A stretch of DNA of 64,000 nucleotides from Butyrivibrio sp. MC2013 (GTDB taxonomy: Bacteria > Bacillota > Clostridia > Lachnospirales > Lachnospiraceae), in the NCBI RefSeq assembly GCF_000424585.1, contig NZ_AUKE01000001.1:330163-394162 (forward strand). Reading direction: 5' to 3'. Numbering within the stretch: the first letter of the stretch is position 1; every line of letters starts with the position of its first letter. The position numbers and the translations under genes were made by a program. Under the pieces are notes generated by a model that saw only the letters and a program-made list of their open reading frames with translations, made no database searches and was not told the DNA's origin. Positions 52,848-61,112 of this stretch are shown here, one piece after another.

Positions 52848-55028
52848 TTACAGTCCTTTCAAAATTTCTGTCTGATGTTTTCTTTCCTGCATGTCCATAA
52901 AAGCAAGGATCAATATTATCTGAATAGCTGACATTGCAAAGCCCACCCATAGACTGAATATCAGATTCCCATGACTTAATAATAATCCATATACTGATGC
53001 TATTAGAAATATCAGTAACACTTTTAAAAGAATATAACTTCCATAAATCTTTCTTTTAGATAATCCAAACATATTTTTAATACAATAGTCTTTTTTATTC
53101 TTATCAAACACCAGAACGGTAGATTGATAAAGAATAAAGAAAACTATTAAAGCAGAAAGAATGTTTTCGATAATAAGTTTTATTGTCATAAAACGCAGCA
53201 CCGCAACCTCTTCTGTATTTAGGTTATTAATGCTGACAAGCCTTGTAAAATTATCATCAAGACCGCACTCTTTAAGAAGTGGTTCAAGCGATTTATAAGT
53301 TTCTTTGCTGCTGCCGGCTATAGGCATCTTTCTAGGATCACTATACCCGTTTCCAAAGCTTCCTACTCTGCTTGTAATATAACTGTTATTTTCTGTCATC
53401 ACATATATTATGGGATCTGTGATATCCATTGATACATTTTCATTAAATGAAAAGAGCTGCTGCCCCGTTGCTGCCCAAATAATCCTAATATCCGGAACCG
53501 GCATGGGATCATCGATTCCGCAAGCTTTTTCATATTCATAATCTGACTCTAAAATATCAGAATAATATTCTATTATTTCTCCTTCTATACTTCGCATAGA
53601 ATCCGGAACTATAAATAGAGCATCCTTCTCATCTTCTGTAACAGTGATCATATTACCATCAATATCATACCAGTGAAAACAATCAAGATAATTGGGATTA
53701 ACGTATGCGCAGCAGTCATAATCAGGATCTCCATTTAATTCAATGAATCCATCCTCATAATCTCCGGCGTCTATATATAATGCACCCATCTTATTTATCT
53801 CAGAATATAATTTTCCACCAATCGTGATATCTTTTGCTATCTCTTCCTCTTTGGTCAGATCGCTTCCGATCATCACAGGGCAAAAGACTCCATAATCTGA
53901 AGCAAGCTCCCAGTTCTTATTATTTTCAAGTTTTCTATTTGCTTCCTTTATATGTATATAAATACTTTCGCTATTACTTATTACCAAAAATAGAAAGATA
54001 ACCTCAACCAATATTTGTAGAAGCAAAACTCCTCTTGTTCGTTTCTTCCCCTTAAGAGCCTGGGAAAAATCGGAAGTTTTATCAGATACTAAAAATGCGA
54101 TAATGCAATAAATGATCATGGAGCAAATTGCGGGGAAGCATTTTTGAAATATTGCTGCAGCATAGGACACTTCAAATACAAAAGCAAACACAGCAGATGA
54201 GACTACTGCCAGTATAAAAAGAATACATAATGGCAGGGTGAACAATTTAATCAATATTCTCCGTCTGCGAATGCCCATCATTTTCAGTATAGATATTTCT
54301 GTATTACTCCTAAGTATGTAATACAATACTGTTATTCCCCAGAACAACGCAAGTGCCAGAAGAATTATTAAGTATATAGTAGTATCTGCATATGGAACAA
54401 AACTATCCGGCGATTTGGCTTCATATGTGTCAGTTGGCAGATCAAGCCCACATAGTTGTTCCATATTAGAAGAAAGAGCTTTTATAAAACTATCATAATC
54501 AGTGTTCTCTCCAAGCTCCACATAATACAATCCCGATGTCTTAAAGTCATCATATGACCTTCCAAGAGGATAGATATTAAGATCAATGCCAATCATGTGA
54601 CTATATAAGTGTCCAATCTGATCATTGTCATCCGTTTTCATTGTGGATAAGAAACAAGAATAATCTATATCACGGGTATCATCCGGCGATATAGCTGTGC
54701 CTGATTCAAGCTTGCAATCAGCAATGTAATTGCTGAATTCATTTCCAAATAGAATGTATTTACAAAGAGTATATTTTCCCTCTTTTTCTCCTTCCTTAAA
54801 AAAAGCACGTATAATATTGCTGTCTGTATCTACGGCAGTATCAAGCAGAACCATAAAGAGAGCCTCGGGATCTTCTACTTCTTTTTTCTCCGGGATCATA
54901 AACGCTCTGCAATGATTTCTTTCTAAATTTCCATAGTTTATGATCATTTCATTTGATTTAGCAAATACAGCGAGAATTATTACTGACAGCAATAGTAAAC
55001 CCGATAATATATTTACGATCTTTTTCAC
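52848..55028 (-). CDS. DUF1430-type bacteriocin-associated ABC permease
   Basis: 726 residues from a GTG start at 55028 (GAGG 8 bases ahead). The N-terminal membrane segment is at about 5-24. A large outer domain (about 25-215) precedes three segments (about 218-240, 265-290 and 295-315). A short cytoplasmic loop and another segment at 333-350 lead to a second outer domain (about 355-610). Three final segments follow (about 615-640, 660-685 and 690-712), ending KHQTEILKGL. This duplicated FtsX/MacB-like topology and the paired ATPase fit the bacteriocin-associated integral membrane protein family. No bacteriocin precursor with the lactococcin-972 pattern is seen nearby. It lies downstream of a LytTR/histidine kinase pair that may control it. 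Confidence 0.82.
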   Translation of the reverse strand: MKKIVNILSGLLLLSVIILAVFAKSNEMIINYGNLERNHCRAFMIPEKKEVEDPEALFMVLLDTAVDTDSNIIRAFFKEGEKEGKYTLCKYILFGNEFSNYIADCKLESGTAISPDDTRDIDYSCFLSTMKTDDNDQIGHLYSHMIGIDLNIYPLGRSYDDFKTSGLYYVELGENTDYDSFIKALSSNMEQLCGLDLPTDTYEAKSPDSFVPYADTTIYLIILLALALFWGITVLYYILRSNTEISILKMMGIRRRRILIKLFTLPLCILFILAVVSSAVFAFVFEVSYAAAIFQKCFPAICSMIIYCIIAFLVSDKTSDFSQALKGKKRTRGVLLLQILVEVIFLFLVISNSESIYIHIKEANRKLENNKNWELASDYGVFCPVMIGSDLTKEEEIAKDITIGGKLYSEINKMGALYIDAGDYEDGFIELNGDPDYDCCAYVNPNYLDCFHWYDIDGNMITVTEDEKDALFIVPDSMRSIEGEIIEYYSDILESDYEYEKACGIDDPMPVPDIRIIWAATGQQLFSFNENVSMDITDPIIYVMTENNSYITSRVGSFGNGYSDPRKMPIAGSSKETYKSLEPLLKECGLDDNFTRLVSINNLNTEEVAVLRFMTIKLIIENILSALIVFFILYQSTVLVFDKNKKDYCIKNMFGLSKRKIYGSYILLKVLLIFLIASVYGLLLSHGNLIFSLWVGFAMSAIQIILILAFMDMQERKHQTEILKGL

Positions 55029-55043
55029 AATAAAATCCTCAAT

Positions 55044-55142
55044 TCAGCTCATAAAATACAGCCTTATCATAGCAACGGCAATCATCAAAAAACATAGGCT
55101 CATCAACACAAGTGTTGACAAGCCTAGATCTAAAATTATCAT
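55044..55142 (-). CDS. Possible 32-residue hydrophobic peptide (doubtful)
   Basis: An ATG-started frame of 32 codons just before the DUF1430 gene reads MIILDLGLSTLVLMSLCFLM, then IAVAMIRLYFMS: one membrane helix with a basic/aromatic end. Its stop lies 15 bases before the permease GTG. There is no convincing ribosome site, and the frame runs through the terminator hairpin at 55085-55126. Position beside a bacteriocin-type exporter makes a small membrane peptide conceivable, but chance is as likely. Confidence 0.25.
   Translation of the reverse strand: MIILDLGLSTLVLMSLCFLMIAVAMIRLYFMS
55085..55126 (-). terminator. Terminator or attenuator before the DUF1430 gene
   Basis: Long stem TAGGCTTGTCAACAC/GTGTTGATGAGCCTA with a 2-base apex (one internal mismatch), then TGTTTTTTG on the minus strand. 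It stops the 136-residue gene transcript before the permease, or attenuates read-through into it. Confidence 0.75.
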
Positions 55143-55175
55143 CTCATATTATTGGTATTAGGCCATAAATCTTTT

Positions 55176-55586
55176 TTATTCTTCATCTGTTAGTACATTA
55201 ACAAGTATAGGAGTATCACTAATTCTCTTGAATTCCAATGGCAATTCTTCATCGCCAAGTATCCCTTCTGTTAATATCACAGTATCATAGTTATCAAATA
55301 CTCCCTGATATTTATTGCCATCATCATCTGATAATTTCAGAACAACCTTATCCTCTTCATAATCAAAAACAGCGTTTCCATAATACGCTTCTCTAAGCTG
55401 TCTATAGAGAACAAATCTATCATCACTTTGAATAGCCAGATAATAGGTTTCTTCCGATTTTTCGTCACCTGAACAATAGGTACCTACTACACTCTTTTGG
55501 GCTTCTCTCTGTGAATATATAAAAAAAACTAACGCAAATGCAGCAATCAAAAAGCAAGTCATGAACAAAATTATCCGCTTATTCAT
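55176..55586 (-). CDS. Small single-pass membrane protein of unknown function
   Basis: Start set at ATG 55586, 7 bases after AAGGAG (136 residues); a longer frame exists but has no ribosome site. One membrane segment at about 5-25 (ILFMTCFLIAAFALVFFIY) is followed by an outer domain with KSVVGTYCSGDEKSEETYYLAIQSDDRFVLYRQ and ILTEGILGDEELPLEFKR, which looks like a small beta-sandwich or lipocalin-like fold. I do not recognise the family. It is directly behind the histidine kinase gene and is preceded by a promoter with LytTR-type direct repeats, so it is probably the first target of that system. Confidence 0.75.
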   Translation of the reverse strand: MNKRIILFMTCFLIAAFALVFFIYSQREAQKSVVGTYCSGDEKSEETYYLAIQSDDRFVLYRQLREAYYGNAVFDYEEDKVVLKLSDDDGNKYQGVFDNYDTVILTEGILGDEELPLEFKRISDTPILVNVLTDEE

Positions 55587-55693
55587 TATCATACTCCTTA
55601 TAGCCAGCTCATCCAATTCGGAACGTTCACATAATACGTCATACTTTTTCTCCGGAGAATACAACTGTTTGACCACGTCAGTTTACCATAAGC

Positions 55694-55749
55694 ATTATAG
55701 CTCTACAATAGGCATACCCGTAAACGGTCGTTTTCACTCGTTAACGGTC
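55694..55749 (-). promoter_or_regulatory. LytTR-type direct repeats and activated promoter
   Basis: On the minus strand GACCGTTAAC (55749-55740) and GACCGTTTAC (55729-55720) repeat with a 20-base period (two helical turns). A good -10 TATAAT (55699-55694) follows, but no good -35. Direct repeats of an ACCGTT-like core at this distance are the usual binding sites of LytTR regulators acting as activators. The first repeat overlaps the kinase stop codon. Confidence 0.65.
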
Positions 55750-57034
55750 ATACAGGAAGATAGATTTCCGCAGAGAAGATCCCATCCATTGATGTAAAAT
55801 TGTATTCGCCATTATTCTTTTTTACAAGCTCGGTCACATTTTGAAGGCCGAATCCATGCTCTCGCTTTTGAGCTTTTGTCGTAACAGGAATTCCATTTTT
55901 ATCAAACAGCAAATCTCCATCAAATGTATTCTTTATAATGATATTGATATATTTTTTGCCTGTAGATATTTTCACCTGAATATGCCCATCTCTTGTATTA
56001 CCCGCTGCTCCCACTGCATTTCTCACGATGTTAGAGAGGATTATCCCCAGGTCTCTATCGTTAACTGATATCTTATCCGGAATCATCCCTATGACTTCAA
56101 CTTCACAATCTGTCTTTTCAGGATTCAAATAATAATTGATCATGGCACTGGCAAGCTCATTACCAACATCATAAGTTTTACTGCTGATCCCAGATATTGC
56201 ACCTGCCATCTCTTCCAGGTATTGTTTTAATTGTGCATACTCGCCTTTATCACAGTAATGAAGCAGTCCTACAAGATCAGCAATAATATCATGTCTGAAC
56301 TTTCTGGTCTCTTCTTCTTTAGACAGCAGCAGCTGATAGTACTCTCTCTGCTGCTCTATCTGATCATCCAGCATTTCCTCACGGATCCTGAACTCGCAGG
56401 CCGAACTATAATAATATACAAAAACAAAGAGCAAAAGGATGATCGCAAAACTGCTCACTGATAAGAGCACACGTCCAACCAACTCGATCCGATTATCCTG
56501 AATTTGATAGACAATCAAAAACATAAAAAAAGATGTCATCATAATAAGAACCAATAGTATCAGATCAAATACAATCCACATACCTATGGTCATCCTAAAA
56601 GCACCTGTTTCAAATCTGCGTCCTATTGTAATGTAAATCAAGAGGGCAAAAATCACTAATGCACCTGAGACTACAAGGTTTACAACAAGCTCATTCTGCA
56701 TATCATATGCACCTACGATGCTATATAATACGCCTTCAGCGATGGATACTATCATCCAATTGGCCAGACACATCAGTATTCCTTCGCTTAGCCTGACATC
56801 AAATAATAATAAAGTAAACAATATGCTTATAAATAGCGCCGTCGAAGCAGGTCCAATAAGGATATTATTAAAATCCAGTCCGGCAGCTATACCTGTAATA
56901 AAACCTGCCAGCAAAAATATGGCAGCGATAATATGCTTTTTTCCCATTTTCCTAAACTTTTGCCGAAAAAGCAGATAAAAGATGGACATCAACTCAAGAA
57001 TAGTTGTAGCGTTATCAAGCATTACCAAAAACAT
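55748..57034 (-). CDS. Sensor histidine kinase, GHKL/AgrC-like
   Basis: Start set at ATG 57034 with GGAGATGAAT before it (428 residues). The N-terminal half is a multi-pass sensor with six to seven hydrophobic segments (about 1-215). A coiled dimer helix follows with the phospho-acceptor region KEEETRKFRHDIIADLVGLLHY (His near 255). The GHKL ATPase has NIVRNAVGAAGN (N box), INIIIKNTFDG, and HGFGLQNVTELVKKNNGEY (G box). This is the HPK10/AgrC layout that usually senses a peptide signal and pairs with a LytTR regulator. The regulator gene ends 4 bases before its start. Confidence 0.9.
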   Translation of the reverse strand: MFLVMLDNATTILELMSIFYLLFRQKFRKMGKKHIIAAIFLLAGFITGIAAGLDFNNILIGPASTALFISILFTLLLFDVRLSEGILMCLANWMIVSIAEGVLYSIVGAYDMQNELVVNLVVSGALVIFALLIYITIGRRFETGAFRMTIGMWIVFDLILLVLIMMTSFFMFLIVYQIQDNRIELVGRVLLSVSSFAIILLLFVFVYYYSSACEFRIREEMLDDQIEQQREYYQLLLSKEEETRKFRHDIIADLVGLLHYCDKGEYAQLKQYLEEMAGAISGISSKTYDVGNELASAMINYYLNPEKTDCEVEVIGMIPDKISVNDRDLGIILSNIVRNAVGAAGNTRDGHIQVKISTGKKYINIIIKNTFDGDLLFDKNGIPVTTKAQKREHGFGLQNVTELVKKNNGEYNFTSMDGIFSAEIYLPV

Positions 57035-57038
57035 ATAT

Positions 57039-57749
57039 TCATCTCCACTTCGTATCAAATATCATATATTTCCTGGTAAAATCCTTTTTTAGTCTTCTGG
57101 ATACAGGTATCCTTTCACCCGTGGACATAATGACTGCATTATCTGCAATATCCTTGATTCTGTTAAAGTTCACAATATATGACCTATGACACTGACAGAA
57201 TCTGACAGGATCCAGTAACTCCATCCACCCTGATAAGCTATTCTCACTCCTATAGTCAGTTTTTGCAGTATACACGCAGGTCTCTGAGCCATTCCCCTCT
57301 ATATAGGTAATATTATCTGCTTCAATAAGCTGTTTTATCCCACTCTTATATACCTCAACGCTCTTCCCCGGACCACTCCTAATTATCAGATCATCCAGAG
57401 CAGCATATAATTCCTCACATTCTACCGGCTTTGATATAAACCTGAATGCCTCTATCTTAAATGCATCTTTAAATCTGTCTGTTCTTCCGGACAACATAAT
57501 AATCTTATAGGATACTTCCAGCTTCCTTAGCTCATATCCCAGATCAATACCATCCATCCCCGGCATATCTATGTCAAGAAGAAGGCAATCCATATGAGAT
57601 GTATTTTCAAGCACCTCTTTTGCAGATACAAAATGTATAAAGTCTATAGACAGATTCCTATCTGCTCCATACTTATCAACAAGTTCACTCATTAGTTCAT
57701 GAACAGCATTGTCATCATCGCATATACCAATTGTAATTTTTTTATACAT
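57039..57749 (-). CDS. LytTR-family response regulator
   Basis: Start set at ATG 57749, after TTTGGAGGAAAT (236 residues). The receiver domain (about 1-118) has IGICDDDNAVHEL, phosphorylation site LLLDIDMPGMDG (Asp near 56), and FRFISKPVE with the conserved Lys. The LytTR DNA-binding domain (about 130-232) has ADNITYIEGNGSETCVYT, FCQCHRSYIVNFNRIKDI and SRRLKKDFTRKY. It partners the GHKL kinase that follows. Direct repeats at 55720-55749 are its probable target, with the 136-residue gene and perhaps the ABC exporter under its control. Confidence 0.93.
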   Translation of the reverse strand: MYKKITIGICDDDNAVHELMSELVDKYGADRNLSIDFIHFVSAKEVLENTSHMDCLLLDIDMPGMDGIDLGYELRKLEVSYKIIMLSGRTDRFKDAFKIEAFRFISKPVECEELYAALDDLIIRSGPGKSVEVYKSGIKQLIEADNITYIEGNGSETCVYTAKTDYRSENSLSGWMELLDPVRFCQCHRSYIVNFNRIKDIADNAVIMSTGERIPVSRRLKKDFTRKYMIFDTKWR

Positions 57750-57804
57750 ATTTCCTCCAAATATCACATATTATAATGGCAATCGCCACTCTTTGCAAAA
57801 GAGC

Positions 57805-57849
57805 AGCAAAAGACCCTGCAGGCCGTGATAACACTAGCCCACAGGGTCT
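57805..57849 (-). terminator. Terminator of the flotillin operon
   Basis: Stem AGACCCTG/CAGGGTCT (57811-57818 with 57842-57849), then TTTTGCTGC on the minus strand, just after the stop of the small membrane protein gene. Confidence 0.75.
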
Positions 57850-57859
57850 AAACATTTCT

Positions 57860-58042
57860 TTAGATATGGATGCATACACCGATCATGACGGCTCCGAATA
57901 CAAGCGGAAAGACTCCAAAGAGAATCTTCAAAGCTGTGATATCTATTATATACGAAATATATCCAAAGTATAGAGCATAATATGCGATCATAAGCACCGT
58001 AACGATTATCGGCGCTATCATCTTTTTAGCATGCTTGCTCAT
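57860..58042 (-). CDS. Small two-helix membrane protein behind flotillin
   Basis: 60 residues: MSKHAKKMIAPIIVTVLMIAYYALYFGYISYIIDITALKILF ending in a hydrophobic second helix and VCIHI. Two membrane segments at about 9-30 and 38-58. AAGGAGTGATCAT precedes the ATG, which supports translation. It starts 4 bases after the flotillin stop and precedes the operon terminator, so it is cotranscribed. Flotillins of this type often have a NfeD-like membrane partner; this protein is far smaller and has no NfeD beta domain, but may play a partner role. That is inference. Confidence 0.8.
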   Translation of the reverse strand: MSKHAKKMIAPIIVTVLMIAYYALYFGYISYIIDITALKILFGVFPLVFGAVMIGVCIHI

Positions 58043-58046
58043 ATGA

Positions 58047-59573
58047 TCACTCCTTACTGTCTATATTCACGCTGATACCTTCACCTGAGAGGTTGATGTT
58101 CTTGTTGACCTTGGCATCATATGTTCCAGCTCTCATTATATCAGTAAAATCCACACCTGTCGCCTCGGACATGGTATCAAATACCTGTTTCATGACTACA
58201 GGAAGATTTGCTGAGATCTGGCCTGCACCTGTATTGCCATCACCGGTGCCATAGATATTGATCTTATCAATCTGAGAGAGAGGTTTTGCTATCTCAGCAG
58301 CCATCTGAGGCATGATCTTTATCATCATTTCTGCCATAGCAGCGCCGTTATACTTCTTGTAGGCCTCGGCCTTCTTTTCCATGGCTTCTGCTTCAGCGAT
58401 ACCCTTAGCCTTAATAGCTTCAGCTTCTGCTTTACCTCTTGCAGCGATACCTGCAGCTTCTGCGTCATATTTGGCCTTGATACCTGCAGCCTCCTGCTCG
58501 GCAGCATATTTCTCAGCTTCAGCCTTTGCCTTCTGAGCATCTGCTTCACGTTCCTGCTCGTACTTGGCAGCTTCTGCCTTCTTCTGTCTCTGTACCAGCT
58601 CTGCCTCGGCTTTTTTCTCAGCCTGATATTTCTCGGCATCTGCTCTCTTCTCGATCTCAGCTGCCAGCTCCTGCTGTTTTACTACTACTTCCTTTTGTTT
58701 CAGCTCAGCTTCACGCTCAGCCTTTGCAATCTGTGCATTTACAGTAGCTGTCTGAATGGATTTCTGCTGTTCCTGAGTCTGGATCTCATAAGCAGCATCA
58801 GCAATAGCACTTGCTGTATCAGCTTCCTTTTTGAGTTCTGCCTGCTTGATAGCCAGAGCGTTATTCTTTTCTGCGATCTCTGTCTGAGCAAGTACTCTGG
58901 CATCATTAGCAGCCTTATCGGCTTCAGCCCTTGCGATAGCTACGTCTCTGTCTGCCTGAGCTTTGGCAATTGCTGCATCCTTTTTGATCTTGGCGGTATT
59001 GTCCATACCCAGATCGCTGATCAGACCATTTTCATCTGTAACATTCTGAATATTGCAGGATAATATCTCAATACCCAGCTTATTCATGTCCTTGGAAGCT
59101 TTCTCCATAACCTGATCTGAGAAGCTGTCACGGTCTGTATTGATAGTCTTGAGAGCCAGTGTGCCGATGATCTCACGCATGTTACCCTGCAAGGAATCCT
59201 GCAGGTCCATTGTGATCTGCTCGGGAGTCTTATTCAGGAAGTTCTTGGCTGCCAGCTGTATAGCTTCAGGGCTGGTACCGATCCTCACCTTTGCTACGGC
59301 ATCTACATTTACATTGATAAAATCGTTGGTAGGTACTGACTGTTCTGTCTTGATATCTACAGTCATCTGTCCCAGATAGAGCTTATCCACTCTTTCAAGA
59401 AAGGGTATCTTAACACCTGCACGTCCAATGAGTATCCTGGGAACCTTCCTCATTCCTGAAATGATATAAGCCTTGTCCGGCGGAGCCTTTACATATCCAA
59501 TAGCTACGACAATAAGTAGAAAAATAATGATTACTGCAATTGCGATGATTAGTGAAATTACTCCTTGATCCAT
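58047..59573 (-). CDS. Flotillin-family (SPFH) membrane scaffold protein
   Basis: 508 residues. A single N-terminal membrane segment (about 8-28, IIAIAVIIIFLLIVVAIGYV) leads to the SPFH/band 7 domain (about 32-210) with KVPRILIGRAGVKIPFLERVDKLYLGQMTVDIKTEQSVPTND and KNFLNKTPEQITMDLQDSLQGNMREIIGTL. A long Ala/Glu/Lys coiled coil (about 205-420, many EAEA/KAEAE units) and a C-terminal oligomerisation part with INIYGTGDG follow. It matches the FloT/YuaG type. Flotillins organise membrane microdomains. GGAAGG stands before the ATG with a small hairpin GGGGCGCAGCCCC next to it. A riboswitch-like leader and terminator lie upstream. Confidence 0.93.
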   Translation of the reverse strand: MDQGVISLIIAIAVIIIFLLIVVAIGYVKAPPDKAYIISGMRKVPRILIGRAGVKIPFLERVDKLYLGQMTVDIKTEQSVPTNDFINVNVDAVAKVRIGTSPEAIQLAAKNFLNKTPEQITMDLQDSLQGNMREIIGTLALKTINTDRDSFSDQVMEKASKDMNKLGIEILSCNIQNVTDENGLISDLGMDNTAKIKKDAAIAKAQADRDVAIARAEADKAANDARVLAQTEIAEKNNALAIKQAELKKEADTASAIADAAYEIQTQEQQKSIQTATVNAQIAKAEREAELKQKEVVVKQQELAAEIEKRADAEKYQAEKKAEAELVQRQKKAEAAKYEQEREADAQKAKAEAEKYAAEQEAAGIKAKYDAEAAGIAARGKAEAEAIKAKGIAEAEAMEKKAEAYKKYNGAAMAEMMIKIMPQMAAEIAKPLSQIDKINIYGTGDGNTGAGQISANLPVVMKQVFDTMSEATGVDFTDIMRAGTYDAKVNKNINLSGEGISVNIDSKE

Positions 59574-59641
59574 ATGATCCTTCCTTTCCGGGGCTGCGCC
59601 CCAATGCGTTCACAGCGTCCTTTGACTCACACTTTGTTAAT

Positions 59642-59690
59642 AAAAAAGACTTCTACCGTGAACAATTGTAGTTGTCACGATAAAAGTCTT
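59642..59690 (-). terminator. Riboswitch-linked terminator before the flotillin gene
   Basis: On the minus strand AAGACTT...AAGTCTT with an inner CGTGA/TCACG stem, then TTTTTTATT. Its 5' arm includes the 3' arm of the aptamer P1 stem, so the two structures exclude each other. Confidence 0.8.
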
Positions 59691-59770
59691 GCGATTTAAC
59701 CTGATACGGCCGGTTGTCTGGCGGCTGACGATCTCAGGTACGCGAATGCGAACCGCTACTCCCTTTTATC
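59679..59770 (-). ncRNA. yybP-ykoY (Mn2+) riboswitch aptamer, candidate
   Basis: On the minus strand P1 is GATAAAAG (59770-59763) with CTTTTATC (59686-59679). Directly inside are GGGAGTAGC on the 5' side and GCAAGA next to the 3' side. These are the conserved words of the yybP-ykoY family, which senses Mn2+. The middle has a CGTCAGCC segment within stacked helices. The terminator overlaps P1, which fits the ON-switch design where ligand binding prevents termination. A TATAAT -10 (59807-59802) lies upstream. The identification is by eye; a covariance search would settle it. Confidence 0.75.
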
Positions 59771-60007
59771 ATAAAGCTGTTTGTATTTGCTTTATGCCTT
59801 TATTATATATTTATGTATTCTTTAGATATACATTAGTATTGGCAAATTATAGGATGTATTTTGCTCTATATGCTCAAAAGCCCCCGGCTTCACGCCAGGG
59901 GCTTTTGGGCAATAGTTTTATACGAAAGGATAATACAGATTCATGTTCTCATGAAGCACTAAGTAAATGCGTGTTTCTGAAAGATTATCAACTAATACAT
60001 GCTTAAA
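59691..60007. other. Gap between flotillin leader and cysK
   Basis: Beyond the riboswitch and its -10 box, it holds the cysK terminator (59876-59910) and about 95 bases in which I see nothing. Confidence 0.5.
59876..59910 (-). terminator. Terminator of cysK
   Basis: Stem AAAAGCCCC.GG/CC.GGGGCTTTT; on the minus strand GGGGGCTTTTGAGC follows the loop. It may also work on the plus strand. Confidence 0.75.
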
Positions 60008-60943
60008 TCAGTCTGCAAACAAAGGAGTGGACAGATATCTGTCACCGGAATCGGGCAGGAGCACTACGATATTCTTGCCCTTATTCTCTTCCCTGGATGC
60101 GAGGATAGCTGCAGCCTTGAGAGCAGCGCCTGAAGATATACCTACAAGGATGCCTTCTGATACTGCAAATCTCTTGCCTTCTGCAAATGCATCATCATTT
60201 TCTATTGTGATCACTTCATCATATATCTTGGTATTGAGGGTATCAGGTACGAAACCTGCGCCGATGCCCTGGATCTTGTGAGGGCCTGCTGTACCCTGAG
60301 ACAGCACCGGGCTGGATGCGGGCTCAACAGCCACGATCTTCACATCTGGATTCTGCTCTTTGAGATACTCGCCTACACCTGTGACTGTGCCGCCTGTACC
60401 AACGCCTGCTACAAAGATATCTACCTGGCCGTCTGTCTGCTTCCAGATCTCAGGACCGGTTGTGGATCTGTGGATAGCAGGGTTTGCAGGATTGACGAAC
60501 TGTCCCAGGATCACCGCTCCCTCAATCTCCTGCTCCAGCTCCTGGGCCTTAGCAATAGCTCCCTTCATTCCCTTGGAGCCTTCTGTGAGTACTATCTCTG
60601 CGCCGTATGCCTTCAGGAGATTTCTCCTCTCTACGCTCATGGTATCAGGAAGTGTCAGAATAGCTCTATAGCCTTTGGCTGCAGCCACTGCTGCAAGTCC
60701 GATTCCTGTATTACCACTGGTAGGCTCGATAATGGTAGCTCCGGGCTTTAACTTTCCGCTCTTTTCTGCATCCTCGATCATATTCAGTGCTACTCTGTCC
60801 TTTACAGAGCCAGCAGGATTAAGGTATTCAAGCTTAGCAAGGATGGTTGCTCCTGTCACGCCTGCTGCCTTGCTATAGCCATTCAGCTTAAGTATAGGTG
60901 TTCCCCCAATGAGTTCTAATGCACTGTTTTTGATATCTGCCAT
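60008..60943 (-). CDS. cysK: Cysteine synthase (O-acetylserine sulfhydrylase)
   Basis: Forms L-cysteine from O-acetylserine and sulfide with pyridoxal phosphate. 311 residues. Landmarks: [14 protein letters not shown] at the N-terminus, PLP lysine in [18 protein letters not shown] (about 46), substrate loop [13 protein letters not shown], phosphate loop [16 protein letters not shown], and [11 protein letters not shown] near the end. GGAGGAAAAAACA precedes the ATG. No cysE or other sulfur gene is adjacent, and it has its own promoter and terminator. CBS-type domains are absent, so it is CysK rather than cystathionine beta-synthase. Confidence 0.96.
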   Translation of the reverse strand: MADIKNSALELIGGTPILKLNGYSKAAGVTGATILAKLEYLNPAGSVKDRVALNMIEDAEKSGKLKPGATIIEPTSGNTGIGLAAVAAAKGYRAILTLPDTMSVERRNLLKAYGAEIVLTEGSKGMKGAIAKAQELEQEIEGAVILGQFVNPANPAIHRSTTGPEIWKQTDGQVDIFVAGVGTGGTVTGVGEYLKEQNPDVKIVAVEPASSPVLSQGTAGPHKIQGIGAGFVPDTLNTKIYDEVITIENDDAFAEGKRFAVSEGILVGISSGAALKAAAILASREENKGKNIVVLLPDSGDRYLSTPLFAD

Positions 60944-61028
60944 TGTTTTTTCCTCCGCTTAATATCTTCTTTAACTTATGATCATCTATACCGGCACATC
61001 CGGTGGTGTCTGTCTTTTGATAATATGG

Positions 61029-61057
61029 ATTATAGACCTTAGATTTTTTTTTGCAAA
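61029..61057 (-). promoter_or_regulatory. Promoter of cysK
   Basis: Minus strand TTTGCA (61057-61052), 17 bases with an A-tract, TATAAT (61034-61029). The leader contains a short dyad CACCGG/CCGG around 61000-61010. Confidence 0.65.
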
Positions 61058-61112
61058 ATAATTAGTTTTGATCAGCTGCGATAACTATAGCTTATAGCAA
61101 GTCAAATGCTCT

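Noticed and set aside
55029..55747. Lactococcin-972-like bacteriocin precursor expected beside a DUF1430/ABC pair
   Set aside because: The 136-residue protein has a membrane anchor and no matching pattern, and no other secreted peptide of about 90 residues is present.
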